From: Torymus aiolomorphi
Taxonomy: Eukaryota; Arthropoda; Insecta; Hymenoptera; Torymidae
NCBI GenBank assembly: GCA_036365515.1
Contig: CM070875.1
Location: forward strand, 8,956,501 to 9,020,500
Length of the DNA stretch: 64,000 bases
Direction of reading: 5' to 3'
Shown here: positions 26,680 to 39,988 of the stretch, one piece after another
Layout: each line of letters begins with the position of its first letter
Position numbering within the stretch: the first letter of the stretch is position 1
Position numbers and translations under genes: made by a program
The notes under the pieces: generated by a model
What the model saw: the letters and a program-made list of their open reading frames with translations, nothing else
What the model was told of the DNA's origin: nothing
Databases searched by the model: none

Positions 26680-27590
26680 AAAAAGCAACACGACTTTACC
26701 CACAACCGAGCATCATCCCGATCCAAGAAACACGGCATCATGTCATCCTCTCAACCAGAGATCACACCCGTGCCCTCGAAAAACCTCCGGCGAACCGCAA
26801 CCTCTCTCTTTCTCGTCACCAAGAATGTCACACGCCATCGCTTGCTCGTCACCACCTCCCCTCCCACTCTCCCCCCATCAATCGCCACCACCCCCACCTC
26901 TCCCAACAAAACCACCGACTTCTTGACCTTGAGCGCGCTCTTGCATCGTTAATCCACACTCACGCTCTCGAGCGCAATAAACCGAGCGCGCGAGAGCGAT
27001 TTACATCGCGCGTTTACGGCCGCTCGCGCGCGCTGACAGCGCTCTGCAATATCTAATTTATCGCTCGAGACTCTCTCTCTCCCGTAATATATGTAAGGTC
27101 GGGAGCTGCGCTCTCGCGCGAGGGGTATATAATGGTAGTGTGTCGCGCGACGGTGTGGAGATGTTATTTATCGAGCGCTCGTCTTAATTATTTGGTGGGG
27201 AGAGATGCGTGGGATATACAGAGAGATTTTTCGAGAGAGGTATATGATGGCGGAGTGTTTGTACAAGGGCGAGTGATTGCGGTGTAATTTGGGTTTTGAG
27301 AGAGAGGAGGAATTCGCTCTTGTGAAGCGTACGGTTTTATTTTTGGACTTTGATGGGCGATTATGAGGAAAAAATATCGTACGTGCAGTTTTGGTTTATG
27401 GGGATTTATATATATCGGCGTTGTAGTTTCGCGCAAAACTACGGGGCTCTTTTTATCGGTTGCTTATGGGATCATCGTTATTTACGCTGACTGGCTGAAT
27501 ACGCATTTGTGGTATTTTTTTCTTGTGATTTCTGTTGATACATTACTTTTTTTTTCCGTTCCGTATTTCGAGTGACAATATGATTGTATA
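26680..27590. promoter_or_regulatory. Skew-switch island 8 (flip near 27050)
   Basis: Strong C bias at 26740-26960 (ACCACCTCCCCTCCCACTC region), CpG-dense core 26970-27140, G/T-rich 27190-27590. Confidence 0.45.
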
Positions 27591-27595
27591 TTACC

Positions 27596-27847
27596 GCACT
27601 GAGAGAAATGTTTAGGAAAATTTACTATAAATGTAAGAAAAATTACTATGTTCGATAGGAACTTTGGGACAGACTCGAATTATCATAAAATTTACTACAA
27701 TTTATAGTAAAAATTGCTATGTACATAGTAAAAATTACTCAAAACATAGGAATTTTTATTATAAATTGTAGTAAATTTTATGATAATTTAAGTCTGTCCC
27801 ACGATTACTATAAATATAGTAATTTTTGTTACACCATTTTTCTCCGT
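27596..27847. mobile_element. CACTGAGAGAAAT MITE, copy 2 (uninterrupted)
   Basis: About 252-bp near-palindrome, CACTGAGAGAAATG to TTTCTCCGTG, with AATTTACTATAAAT words in both orientations. Confidence 0.75.
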
Positions 27848-28289
27848 GCGTATATAAATTAATGATTGTACCAATTGTGTAAATTTTGTTACAAATAAAG
27901 CCAATGATCATCTTTCCATCTTATATCTTTATCGATTAAAATTGTAAATTGTACTTAAACTACCCATAAAAGTCGATCCTTAACTTTTGAAAACGCAAGC
28001 ATCCCATTAAAAACTACATGTACGGCCGATAGCACAACACACGAGATTATATCAAGTAATTGCACGGTCTTGTCACTACCAGAGAGCACGTGGACAACGA
28101 GGATAATGCGATTCTATAGGTATAATGTATACGAGAACAATCGTGGCGCTACTTTATAAAATTTCTATTGTATCATCATTATTGAATGTTTCTCGCAACT
28201 GCTGACAATAGACCACAGCCTCCAGACAGAAGATGGATGATGTACCTTTATTATACGTGAGATGATGATTATGCGATGCTATACAAACC
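27848..28289. other. Spacer, no feature seen
   Basis: Mixed-composition DNA without an open frame or repeat boundary that I can support. Confidence 0.4.
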
Positions 28290-29640
28290 TCTCCGCGAAG
28301 GTTTATTGTCATTACATGACTATTGGCGTCTTATAACACCTAACTCGTCGGCAGAAGTGTTTTTCAAGACTCCAGATACTCACTCGCCGATAAACTGTAT
28401 GTGTGTACCTCCATTTTGAAAAATTATTACAGTACATATTTACGCAACATATAATTCACTGAATAATGTCAAGCATATTCCCTCCGAAACATTAACCTTT
28501 CTGTGTATATAGATATATATATATATATATATCGAGGAAAAAAAGCCTCTCTCTCATCCCTCATTCTTTCCGCGCGAAATCCCCGCTACGGTCCACGCGC
28601 TATCGCCTCCATCGAAATCTCTCGGCCTCCTCTGCTCCCTCGCGCCATTAAACAAATCATTAATTCAAAGCCTTCCTTCCTTCCATAATCTGTTGTCCTA
28701 GGGGCACACGCGAGCCGACGACGACGCGGCCTGCCTCTCGATAAACGTCCCTCACACCTACGTTTACTCTCTCTCTCTCTCTCTCTCTCTCAACACACAC
28801 ACACATACACTGTTTATAGCCGTTACGTCGGCATATCAAATTTATCGCTCGCCTCAGCTCTGGCATAATATATACGCACACACGCGCACACGATGAGGCA
28901 GGAATTCAGGAGGCACAATGGCGACGGCCGATCGGTTATAAAATCGACGGGCGATTACGCGTCTGCGCGAGGCTTTAATTACGCGGCGGGGGCACGCGCG
29001 CCGTATATAATATATTGTATAACTGAAGCAGAGGGAGATCGCGCGCGTACACGGTGGTGGTATATATACAGGGAGCTTAGATAAGGAGAGAGGCGGTAAT
29101 GATCCGCGGTGATCTTCTCGCCGGGTATTAATTTTGCGGAAGCTCAAGAGCGGAGAGAGCTGCATGGGGGTTTTATTCGCGCGTGATGTTTTGCTCGCGT
29201 TGTTGTTGCTGTTGTTGGCTCGTGATGTGATGCAAGCGCGCGCGAGGATAATAACACCGTCTTTATGTGTGTGTATGTGTGTGTGTGCGTGGAGGAGATG
29301 ATAAAACGGTAAAGGTAGGAGCTTGTTTTGTATATGGCGAGAGGCGGATAATCAGCTGTAATTAGGTACTGCTGTAATGAGATTCGAGATTAAATATGGT
29401 CTCGTGGAGTATGGGCTTAGAAAGTGTGCTGGAGGGGAGGGATTATGATTAAGCGGTTTTTCAAAGTGTTGTGAGCTTGAAGTTTTTTTAGCCAGCGCGT
29501 GTCGGATATTGATATTGGGTCGAACTTTGATTAATTGTTTTTTGCTTTGAAGAGTTTTTGCAGTTTTTGGTTTGTGTTTTGCAATGGGTAAATGCGAGAG
29601 TTTTTTAAAAAATAAATGATTAATCTTCGAGAAAATTGAT
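28290..29640. promoter_or_regulatory. Skew-switch island 9 (flip near 28880)
   Basis: CT-rich left flank with (CT)n 28768-28790. Right flank strongly G/T-rich: hand count 29401-29520 G 42, C 12. Confidence 0.5.
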
Positions 29641-29699
29641 TTGAAATGATTTCTAGTTAAATCCATACAAAACGGGCAAATCTGGAAAACTGGAACAAT

Positions 29700-30266
29700 A
29701 TCCGTTTCTAAAAAGAAAAACGGTATATTATCAAGGTGTACCTCCGACTCTTCATTTCACAGTAACCCATTTTTCTCTGGCAAACTACTCCTCTGAAAAC
29801 ACACCCAGCAGCGCACAGCGTGACAATTCCCAACCCAGCTATACCACCCCGACGATTCCACCCGTCAATAAAAAAATCCTCCCACTTCATCCCATTATCC
29901 CGGAAACAATGACGTTCGTTCTAGCCCAAACACACAGGGACAGAGCCAGACGTCAACGTCACGAATTTTTACGCCAGGTTATACCAACGTCGTTGCTATC
30001 CGCTCCGCTATTAAACCGCCATTTACCTTCGAGGCGGCTATGCGGACGTCCGAATAATTGCCGAAACTCCCTGGAACAACAAATTAACTCTCTGCGCGCG
30101 CGCCGTCCGATAAAATAAACAAAACCGCCGCGGGGGTGGCGGCGACGGCAGTCGCTACCGCGCGCGCGCCATGTAGACAGAGGAAAAGTAGCCCCGGGGC
30201 TTGAGTTTCGCATGTCGAAAGAGCGACAGACACACACACCCACACACACACCCACACCCACACACA

Positions 30267-30318
<52 letters not shown>

Positions 30319-30690
30319 ATGGAAGGGCGGGGAGGGCAAACAATGCGACGGCGCGCGCGCGCAGGTGACTCTTGTGCCAGCTATGCGAAAATCAAATTAC
30401 TATATAATATGGTCCGGTATATATATGACGGAGGGTTGTCGGATAGGAGTATATACGTGTGTAAATGGCGTTGTGAGAGCGTGGTATTATTGCGTCGGCG
30501 AGGGGGAAAAGGAGTGAATGGTAATGTAGAGGCTTTGATGTTTTTAGTTGCCGCGGCGCTATGGGATGAAGAAGAAGAAGAAGGTTTATCGATTGGTACA
30601 GTATATAAGGGATAAAGGGTTTGGATTGAATTTTGAGAGATTGATTGTTTGCTGTAAGTGAATTGTGTGTGTTATAAGTTAATGCAATGT
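29700..30690. promoter_or_regulatory. Skew-switch island 10 (flip near 30200)
   Basis: Left flank C-rich (29761-29880 C 44, G 14). A (CA)n/(CCCACA)n array lies at 30229-30313. G-rich from 30317. It begins only about 200 bp after the G-rich end of island 9, which makes the sawtooth obvious. Confidence 0.5.
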
Positions 30691-30699
30691 GTGTAGTAG

Positions 30700-30958
30700 T
30701 ACACGGAGATAAAAATATTATAGTAAAAATTACCATGTCCGATTGTAAATGTGGGACAGGCTCGAATTATAACAAAAAAAATTGTCATAATTTATGGTGA
30801 AAATTGCGATTAATTTATGGCAAATTTTCCTGTGTCGTAAAAATTACTATAAATTTATGGCAATTTTACGATAAATTATGGAATTTCTTTTGATAATTCG
30901 GAGCTGTCTCACTTTTACAATCAGGCATGGCAATTTTCAGCACAATAATACTTTTCTT
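30700..30958. mobile_element. CACGGAGA MITE, copy 3 (diverged)
   Basis: Starts CACGGAGATAAAAAT after TA. The internal palindrome pairs the GGGACAGGCTCGAATTAT and ATAATTCGGAGCTGTCTC regions. The right end is eroded. Confidence 0.6.
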
Positions 30959-31189
30959 CCTGTATAGACTAGATTAATTGTTTGATTGAACTATAGATCA
31001 ATTGGCTTTATTGAGTAGAGTAGATTTTAAGTTAGCATCACTTGAACCTAGCTTTTTAGAGAAATCAATTAAATTATGTGCCCCTCCAAAAATAAAAGAA
31101 AAGCATTTCGCAAGGAATATGCGCATGGAAACGTTATAAAGTTATATACACTCTGCGCAAGAAAATCGATTTTCCCAACAAGAACCTAA

Positions 31190-32150
31190 CCATTTAACTT
31201 ATTGAGCAGCAATCATCCTTACTCCCGACAAAGACGAACGTTGTAGAATCCGCTCCGCGCCGAGCCCGAAAACTAGGCTCCGCATTAAAACATCATCGTG
31301 CCCCGAGGAGAAGTCGAACCGCAATATTCTCCACCCCGATACGTCGACTCGGTTCGCAGACGCATTACCATACATTGATTGGCGACGACGGGGCGCTTGC
31401 AATTTTCAAATACCCCGCGTAACCACCGCCGCACCGTCAGCTTCCGCGCGCGGAAAACTAGGAATGCTCAATTTTCCCAATAATTGGGACAATTACAAAA
31501 CTCGTTACTGGATCATATTCTCTTGCGGCGTTACGCGCACGCAGCGGCGGCGACGACTTTGTCTAATAAGCCGGGGGAGGTAGTCGGTCGCGGTGTATAT
31601 ATAGGAAAGTCTCTGTATACAACTCGCGCGCGAAATTACTAAACAACAAGCGGCGCCACGATGAGAAAACAGATTGAGCTGTGGTGTGACGCGCGAATTA
31701 AATTGTGCGCCCGTTTTCGCGGGGAAATGTATATATTGTCCTTCTTTTTCCCCCCGTGGCCCCGTGGTTCAGGAATTTCTTCCTGAACGCGAAAAACGCC
31801 GAGCAGTACTGTGGGGAGCAAAAATTAGTTTCATTGCTAAATCGATGAGGTACGCGTGACGAAAAGCTGTGTGCGACTGGAGTTATAAGATTGCTTCTCG
31901 CACAGGGCGCATGTTTTTAATCGATGTAGTGCATCGTAGCTGTTCATGCATAACATTAAGTATTATGAAAGTCTGAGTTGCTGGGTATTAAAATATTTAA
32001 TTTATTTTACAATTATTGAGCTTACTGGCGTTATATTAGTGATGGAAGAAATAAGGTGCCTGAGAAACGTGAGATATTTTAGTTTTTATTGGGTTATCGT
32101 TCATCTGACGCTGTGCTTTTGTTTCATATAATAATACTGTTGGCGACAAT
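31190..32150. promoter_or_regulatory. Skew-switch island 11 (flip near 31540)
   Basis: A/C-rich 31141-31460, CpG core, then G/T bias to about 32130. Weaker than its neighbours. Confidence 0.35.
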
Positions 32151-32260
32151 CGGCTTTGAAAATTGAACCACTTGCAATGGGTTAGAATTTCACAAAGTAA
32201 CAACAAAAATAAAGTGAAAGAAATTCTGCTACAAAATATTTTATTTTTCAAACTATTCTC

Positions 32261-32420
32261 TAAAAATTAATAAGTGAAAAATCGGTCCAAACAAGTGGAA
32301 AAAATCGACGAACTCTTTAGAGAATGTTCACTTATTACGCAGTGAAAAATTTATTCGACTGTTTCAGAATTTTTTTCACTTGTTTGCATCAGTGAGCGAT
32401 TTTTCACTTATTCATTTTTA
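32261..32420. mobile_element. 160-bp palindromic element, AAGTGAAAAA word
   Basis: AATAAGTGAAAAATCG on the left is mirrored on the right. The words AAGTGAAAAA and TTTTTCACTT occur five or more times. Confidence 0.65.
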
Positions 32421-32544
32421 CAAAGTACTGCGTGATCATAGAAAAAAGATTCGAAAATATTCGAAGTCAAAGGGAAAATTAAGAAAGGTGTTATACATAC
32501 TCACATCCGCACCTACACATGCGTAATCGTGAATACATACATTA

Positions 32545-32830
32545 ATTTATAATATAGATATACATTCCTTTATAGCCAAAGTCACCTGGATCACTTTTCT
32601 GCACAAAGAAGGGGTAGGAGGACAGAGGACAAGGCGGTGAACGACGAACAAAGGAAGCGTCACTCGATCTTTGACTAAGGCGAGCACCGGAGCAAGAATT
32701 TCTCTCCGAGCAGCGAACATCCCAAGAGCAAGCATAACCCAGCAAGGAAGTGAGCGGAGTGGTTAGAACATGCGATAATAAGTCAGGTAGTAATACGTAT
32801 AGATCCCGTCCCACCTAATACCGGTGACCT
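32545..32830 (-). other. Unidentified moderate-GC block
   Basis: Composition differs sharply from its AT-rich flanks. A 90-codon minus-strand frame (32542-32814) has no domain I recognise. It could be a solo LTR or an old element piece; no terminal repeats were found. Confidence 0.25.
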
Positions 32831-33399
32831 TTTTCCTACTCATCACGAGTCATTTCTTTTCTGCGACAAATGGAAAAGGGTTGTTTGTAGTTATAGAGTT
32901 CAAAAACTTGATTTTGAATGTATAGCAGTTTCGAACAATAATTTTTTTTTACTTTGTGAATGTTTGCGAATCTGATATTTCAGTATTTCATAGGTTGTAG
33001 TGATTATGAAGAATATTAATTAAATATTTTACAAAATATTTATATCTACGAAAAATTCGTAATAATAAGTATTAGTTTGAAGGTAGTGCTATACTGTTAA
33101 AAGATTTATTAATAAGTGGATATTGTTTATTAAAATTTCCTAAGTAAATAATTTACCTTTCAATAAATATACAAATTTATCCGAACGGGTGAAATTCTTG
33201 TTTTATTTTGAAATCCGATTTCGTGACTTCACATCCTTTATTTATTGTATAAATAAAAGCCAACATTTCACACTATATGAAATATATATAAACTACCAAT
33301 ATGGATTCTTACTATACCATCATTATAATTTCATTTATTTATAACGAATTTAAAGTTTGAAAACAATATGAAATTTGGGGCGCCGACTTCATAAAAAAA
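32831..33399. other. AT-rich spacer
   Basis: No feature recognised. Confidence 0.5.
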
Positions 33400-34420
33400 G
33401 ATTCTAGATGTTTAATACTCCTTTAAAATACGATACATTTGAAAACAAAAATTTACAATACAATGCTTTCCAATATCCCCATTTATTTTCTGTACCGAAT
33501 GGAAATTAAAGCCATACCTAGCAAAATCCGTTCGTTACAAAAGCCCTAAAACATGCAGCATTGGCAAACAACAACTAGAAAACAACGAAAATCAGAGTAC
33601 ATGGCTTAACAGCACACAATCCAAATCACAGTGCATCGAAAACAACGTGGATAAAAAATTTTCGCAGAAGGAAAACAGCGGACAAAAGGCCGCCGAGAGA
33701 GAGAGGGAGAGAGAGAGAGAGAAAGCCAACGAGCATCCAGGAAAAAGCTGCCGTGCAGGAATTTGTTATTGCGCGGAAGTTGAGCTCGCGCACGTCGACA
33801 AATAAAGGAGCGAAGGAGAAGCGGCGCGGCCACTAATTACGCGGGACGAGGAATTTAAATACGCGCGATAGCTTTCATAGCTTCCATCGGGGAAATCCGG
33901 CGCAGGAATTTCCCGAGGTATTACGGGGACATCGCGCGGAGGTTATTATCAGCGCATATAAAAAAAAAGAAAAAAAAAAGTAGAGGAAAAGCGGAGACGC
34001 ACCGAAAAGGGAAAGAGAGAAAGAGAAAGCTTCATCGATTTCTCGGGAGGAGAATGGCGCGCAGACGGGCGTTTTTTATGAGCGTTGTAAGCCGGGAAAT
34101 ACGACAATGATTTTCCGTAGTAAATCATGCGATGGCCTTTCAATGCGCTTGCGTAAAAGGCGTTTGGGATTTAGAGAGGAGGAGTAAAAAGGCAGTATTG
34201 TTTGAACGTCTTTTTCGGAGGCTTGATTTACAAAAGAAATACAATGCGGAAGCTGAAAATTTTATTTGCATTCGTGGAGAGTGATTTCCCGCGATGATAC
34301 TGTTGCGAATCTTTCATCCATTTTATTACGCGAAAAATTGAAAATTTCAGTGTTACGATATCGTTCATTGTATTGTTTTATATGATAATACCACTTCAAT
34401 GTCGTTTTAAATTCGGATAA
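33400..34420. promoter_or_regulatory. Skew-switch island 12 (flip near 33690)
   Basis: A/C-rich 33440-33640, GA tract 33695-33722, then G-rich to about 34320. Confidence 0.45.
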
Positions 34421-34732
34421 TATTTTAATATGACTTTTTAAATTGTATATTGAAATATCGATAAGAGTTTTAAAATGAATTTTTTCTTTTCCGGACGGTA
34501 TATTTTTGGAATTCTACGATTTCATTTTGATTATTTTAATAATAAAGCTTATACGTTCGAATTGAAATAAAAACTAAAATAACATTGGAAGAATTTCACA
34601 ATTTTCTGCTGGATTGAATATTTCATATTATTTTCAAATATATTTATCTATATACAAGCTTTTACAAAATAAATCATTTTTCTATTAAAAAATCTTGTAT
34701 TAGAAAAACTTTCTAAAGTCGACGTTGTTAAA

Positions 34733-35232
34733 CACGGAAAGAAATGATTTAATATCCCAACCAACCGATTGATTAAAAAGCACAGAACAAAAACGAATAT
34801 AAGTTAGATTAACAAACAAGTACGTGTTCTGCCAATCATTTTTATATTGTTACGCACTAAATAATCTATCGTTATTCAAAGCTATACCAATAAAGATAGT
34901 TACAAAACCCATTTTAATAATATTTTTTAAATAACATTTTTCTGTGAGCATTCTTCACAGTTACTTCGACCAAAAATTGGTTTCTTCAAGAGTAAAAGTA
35001 GTCAATGTAGATTTGGATATTGTTATTAACTTTCAAATTATTGCTACCAATTATATGTACCAAGTAGTTGTATCAAAAACCCATCAGATAAAATGGTTAC
35101 GATGATTATGTACTATTTTCTACCAATCACGTTGGTTATACTATCACTTTTGATTCTGTATTGTTTTACCAATTCGTATTGGTTCTAGTAACCAATTTTT
35201 CGGTTACTCAAGCCAATCTTTTTTCGTGAAAG
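34733..35232. mobile_element. ~500-bp element with ACCAAT/ATTGGT words
   Basis: Ends CACGGAAAGAAATGATT and, mirrored, AATCTTTTTTCGTG. The words ACCAAT and ATTGGT recur about ten times (for example 35123-35136 and 35168-35185). Confidence 0.55.
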
Positions 35233-35239
35233 GGTCTTC

Positions 35240-36260
35240 AAATATTATATTATGCACCGCCAATAACGCATAATACATCACAAAAGTAAGAAAATATCTC
35301 TCTCAAGCCTATTTCTCTCACATAAATCTGTGTATTAACAAATTTCTCCTGCACTCTTCAAAACTGAATCCCCACACCAGACATTTTCACCTCCTCCAAT
35401 ACAAAAATACAGCAAAATCACGCCTATAATATTACCCAAACCCCGTCTCGTAACCAGATACCACAGCCTTTCGCAATAACAGCGACCCCGGGCACGCGAG
35501 AGCAGCGATTCGCGAATTCGCCAAATTCCCGTCATGCTTCGCTGCGACCAAGAACGCGCTGAGCGCAGCCTCACTATACGCTGCCCGATCGGTTAATCCG
35601 CGCGCGCGCGCGCTCCTTTATCGGATTTTCCGCGCTAAAGAATCGCGAGCGATGTTGTAATGCCTCTCTCCCTCCCTCTCCAGCGATCCCCATTGAAATT
35701 CATATATTCGCGGCACCGCCCGCCGCTTATTGGATCCGTAAAGTCCTCGAAAACTCTAAGCACAGTTTGAACCCTCGCTCGCGTGGGGATATATATGTAT
35801 GTATTATCCATTACGCGCGGCTGCTCGAACTATTATTAAGATTGCAAAATCGCTTTCTTCGAGAGATGACTGCTGCTGCCGTCACCGCGGCGAAGTGTGT
35901 CTATTATTATAGACATAAATTTTTGGCGGTTCGAGGTCGCGTGGGGGGAGGGGGACAACTCGGGTCGTAAAAAACGTCTGGCGGGGAGTCTTTTTTTGCG
36001 CGCGAGCTGTTCGAAATTTAATAAAAAAGGCCGTAAATAATTTTTTACGCGGGGAAGGAGGTAAGAGAGTGCTCACCTAAGGCTATTAACATCCAATTTT
36101 TTCGCTATTTATGGGGGCAATCGCATGCAAATTTCGCCGCGCATCCTTTTGAATATTTAATTAGGTAAGCCCTTTTCAATTATTCAGCGGAATATCATTA
36201 TCTTCTTTGAAAGTTTAATAGTGACGGTAAGTACATTGTTTTCAGGGCATGAAAAATAGA
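35240..36260. promoter_or_regulatory. Skew-switch island 13 (flip near 35740)
   Basis: C-rich 35370-35480, CpG core with CGCGCGCGCGCGC at about 35600, G-rich 35930-36065 (GTGGGGGGAGGGGG). Confidence 0.45.
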
Positions 36261-37903
36261 TAATCTGCTTTACTTTTTTTCATTGATTGTTTAGTAATTG
36301 CCGACTTAAAAAAAATTATGAAAAAGATAATATAGAATGATTTATAAGAGATTCGCATTAAATATTCAAATAATTTAAGATTGATTACTAAATGAATTGA
36401 CACACATAAAGGCTGCAACTGAGTACGAACCATTTTGAAAGCCAATACTTATCTCATTTTGAATCATTGAAATAGTTCAAATTATCTTGTATATCAGCTT
36501 AGAAAAAACAAAGAAAAAAGAGATTCTAACCTTATTTTGAATGATTTCTTGTATCAGAAAATGAAGCCCAGTTCTTACAATTCCATAAAAATTTGTCTTC
36601 TTTTTAAACGATTTAATGTGTCGTATTTTTAACCATTGTCTCCTGCTATCTTCCCCGGTGGACGTTATTGGTGTCAAAAATGACGTGTGATCGAAAAAAG
36701 ATACTTTTTAGCTAGTTTTAAGCTAATGAAACTGGCAAAGGCATGACGCAATCACGTCATTTTTTAATAATAAGAAAAAACCCAATAATAGGTCATCCAT
36801 TCTGGTGAGAGAGTTAACGGTTATTAAGATTATTGTTAACGTCGTGATAAACTATCTGTTGCAAGGAAATATTTTAAAGTACAAGAGCAAATTACTACGG
36901 AAATTAAGTTAAAAAATTTGGAGGCTATGGTCATTCCATATGGGAGAGGATGATCGCAAAAAGTGTTTCACCACGATCTGGAAACTAGCCATTTTTTATG
37001 GCCATTTATTGACTTTTTGCCCATTTTAAATAGAGCCAATTTCTACCAAAGTTTGATTGCTTGTAATATTCTGAAAAATTAATATTTTTTAACGAACGAA
37101 ACAAAGCTTAAACTTTAGCTTTTCCTCTCCACTTTTACAATCTTTTTTGCTCGTTTTAGTATTATAAATACTTGCAAAATGACAGTCAACAGAAGAGACA
37201 TCATTTTTGAAGGAAATATAGCATATTTGAGATTAGATTGCTCATATCCCATGAAAAAGGGTCCATTTGATGGAATTGTAAGCACTAGGGTACATTTTTA
37301 GACAGCAGAAATCGACTTTAAAAAGCCCGTTAAAATCCATCTCCTGTAGGTGTGCACTCTCCTTGTGAGTCCGTATTCAGTGATATACGGTTTCCGAGAT
37401 ACCGATCTTAGATCGTAGTAATTAAAAATCCATCAGTATGCAACGATTACCAAGTTTTATTTTGATGTAAAAGCCATAATGAGTAGCATTTACACGACAA
37501 TATACGCAATCCGTGCAAGCTTCTTGCGATTTCCATGACATTTGATTTTAAGACAAATAAACTGTTTCATTATTTCGCTAATTTATTTCGCTTTATTGTA
37601 ATTTTTATCTGTATGAGAATAAAAAATCTAGATAAGGGACATAGAAAAGTATCCGGAACGTTGATATTTACGAAAAAATTTCGTGTTAATTCAATCAGCA
37701 CCTACCATTGGGCAGGACGGCCATTAGCTACATCAACAACAATAATATACGTAATTATAATCAGATTTTGTTTAGAGCACATTTCAGTTAATAATGTCAG
37801 CTCGATGTTACATTGGGGCTCGAATATAATTATCATGTAATTATGATCAACAATCAATTGCATATTATATTGATGACATGCGTAATTTATATCCACTAGC
37901 TAT
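36261..37903. other. AT-rich spacer with a decayed CCCTGGTAGAAAT-family end
   Basis: 36925-37045 resembles 54235-54355 (AACTAGCCATT, TGGCCA, TTTTTGCCCATTTT, AATTTCTACCA), so it is a truncated member of that family. No gene recognised; small frames at 37535-37896 lack domains. Confidence 0.5.
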
Positions 37904-38606
37904 ATTCAACGCGCTTCGCGCGTATTATTATTATTTTTTTTAAGGTTATGAACATGATCAAGTTTGTTATTTGCAATTTAAAAGTTTGTTTCAATTAATT
38001 TATATTACTCGATAATAACGTAATTTTAAGAAATAGAATAATGAAATTTTTCTTATACTATTTTAATTATTCAGTTTTAAATACTCAAACTCGAGAATTC
38101 GATCTTGAAAATTCAAACATATTAGATTTTGGCGCCTATTATATATAGACCAATCAAATAAGTCAATAACAACCATTTTATCTCGTACTAGCACAGCAAG
38201 CTCCAACTGGTTGCGTCGCACTTTCCTAGATCAAGTAGATGAAATTGCCCGGATCAAAGATTCCCCAGATTGTGCGAGGGTTTATAACAAACTCGTAAGT
38301 CGTGGGAATTAGTTTAAATGGCTTATTTATACTATTTACAAAAGGTTGAAAAATTCTAGTTAGCTAGAAAACAGCAAGTAGTGGCTAAGTCGGAAACCTC
38401 GCAGTGGGTTACGACCAACTTGGGTGTTCCACAGGGCTCGGTGCTGGGCCCACTATTGTTCTGCTTATACAACAACGACGTACACGAACTCTTTGAGGCT
38501 AACGGTACTGGACACGTTCTCTATGCCGAAGACCTACAGATATACATTCAAGTATCGCAAAATCAAATTCACGAGGATATTTCCAAGCTCTCTTCAGTTG
38601 CCAAAG

Positions 38607-38640
<34 letters not shown>

Positions 38641-38784
38641 GCGATGAAATCTGGCCTTTGTCTCAACCCCTACAAGATGCAGGCAATTCTTTTTGCTTCT
38701 AAACACGCAGTAAGTAAAGTTGATAAAATGGGATTTTCATGGATCGAGCTTGGGCCAGGTATCACAATCCCATTTTCTAAGACT
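37904..38784 (+). mobile_element. Non-LTR reverse-transcriptase fragment, copy 2, split by a (CT)n array
   Basis: The better-preserved copy of the 12214-13100 repeat. Frame 38381 encodes WVTTNLGVPQGSVLGPLLF and YAEDLQIYIQV without stops up to the CT array (about 38610-38638). Downstream, frame 38638 continues with WAMKSGLCLNPYKMQAILF. It contains about 75 bp (38227-38303) missing from copy 1. No full-length ORF2. Confidence 0.78.
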
Positions 38785-38911
38785 GTTATACTGAGAAAAA
38801 ATTAGTGGAAAGATTATAAGAGCGCCCAATAAAAATTACCATACTACGCGCGGAAGCCGACCACAAACTGTCACAAGTGACCTATTTATTATACTTATAA
38901 TAATTTTTAGT
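38785..38911. other. Unique flank of the palindrome
   Basis: No feature seen apart from TATACTGAGAAAAAAT, similar to the CACTGAGAGAAAT MITE terminus. Confidence 0.4.
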
Positions 38912-38917
38912 GTTTTT
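38912..38917. repeat. Left target-site duplication GTTTTT
   Basis: GTTTTT directly abuts the left end of the palindrome and recurs at 51102-51107, directly after its right end. Low complexity, so chance is not excluded. Confidence 0.55.
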
Positions 38918-39116
38918 AGTAGGTAAGCTAGGAGAGTTCTGCCCCCCCCCACCACTCGGCCACCGGCCGCCCTGTGCAGCGCTCTGATAGGTTGAAAGGG
39001 GGGAGGTGAGGCTCCGCCCACTTTCGAGAAGCTTCCATATGTAATGACGTCATCGAATAAAATTTATCCGTATTTTATTGTCACATTTTTGCATGACGGT
39101 CAAATGTTTATTTACG

Positions 39117-39390
39117 AGCGACCCGGGCGGCGGGCGGCGGGCGGCGGCGGCGGCGCGGGCGGCGGGCGGCGCGCGCGCGGGGCCTAGCACCTTACCGCGG
39201 GGATGAGCTGAATCGACGCGGTGACAAGCTGGACGACCGCGGGGATGAGCATATTACCGCGGTGGCTAGCTGATTTCCGCGGGCATTAGCATACGCCGCG
39301 TGTAAGTATATTTACCGCGTTGATGAGCTGACTTTCGCGGGCATTAGTCTATCGTCGCTGGTAAGATATTTACCGCGCGTTTATTTTTCG
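39117..39390. repeat. GC-rich subterminal repeats, left arm
   Basis: A GGGCGGC tract (39125-39182), able to form G-quadruplexes, is followed by alternating CCGCGG...GATGAGCTGA and CGCGGGCATTAGCATA units of about 30-60 bp. Confidence 0.75.
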
Positions 39391-39847
39391 AGGTGGCCTG
39401 CATTTTGATGTGACTAACTCAGTAAGTGTATTTCGGCTATAGCATGCTGAACTATCGCATCTCTTTGTTGTTCCGATATTCGTAGTTGCCTTATCGCTAT
39501 TAATTCTAAGAACTCCAGAGTATTTCAATTGCGTTCTCCTTGCAATCGTTTCCTGACAACGACCCACAAAACTTAATAGTATTTCATAGAATTTTACCCG
39601 GTAAATCGAAATACTGTTTTAGTTAACTGCATATACAAACGATAAGCGTGACGGCATCGATGGAAACCTTAGATATAACAATTATGAAGTGGGTCCATAC
39701 AAAGGAGGCAAGACGAAAAGTATTTCACTCTTGCCAGCAACCGCTACACGGGCGACGTCATCACATGTTGTGCAGGTTGAAACGTGCCTTCCGGTATGAG
39801 TATTTTGTGGCCATTAGTCTATCGTCGCTGGTAAGATATTTGCCGCG

Positions 39848-39988
39848 AGAGAGCGAGTGAGAGCGAGGGCGGGAGAGCGAGAGAGAGCGAGGGCGAGGGC
39901 GAGAGAGAGCGAGAGAGAGCGAGGGCGGGAGAGCGAGAGAGAGAGCGAGGGCGAGAGAGAGAGAGCGAGAGAGAGCGAGGGCGAGAGA
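39848..39988. repeat. GAGCGAGGGC minisatellite, left arm
   Basis: Irregular GAGA/GAGCGAGGGCG units inserted between two halves of a roughly 120-bp direct repeat (39330-39455 and 39810-40062; shared GTCTATCGTCGCTGGTAAG). Confidence 0.8.
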
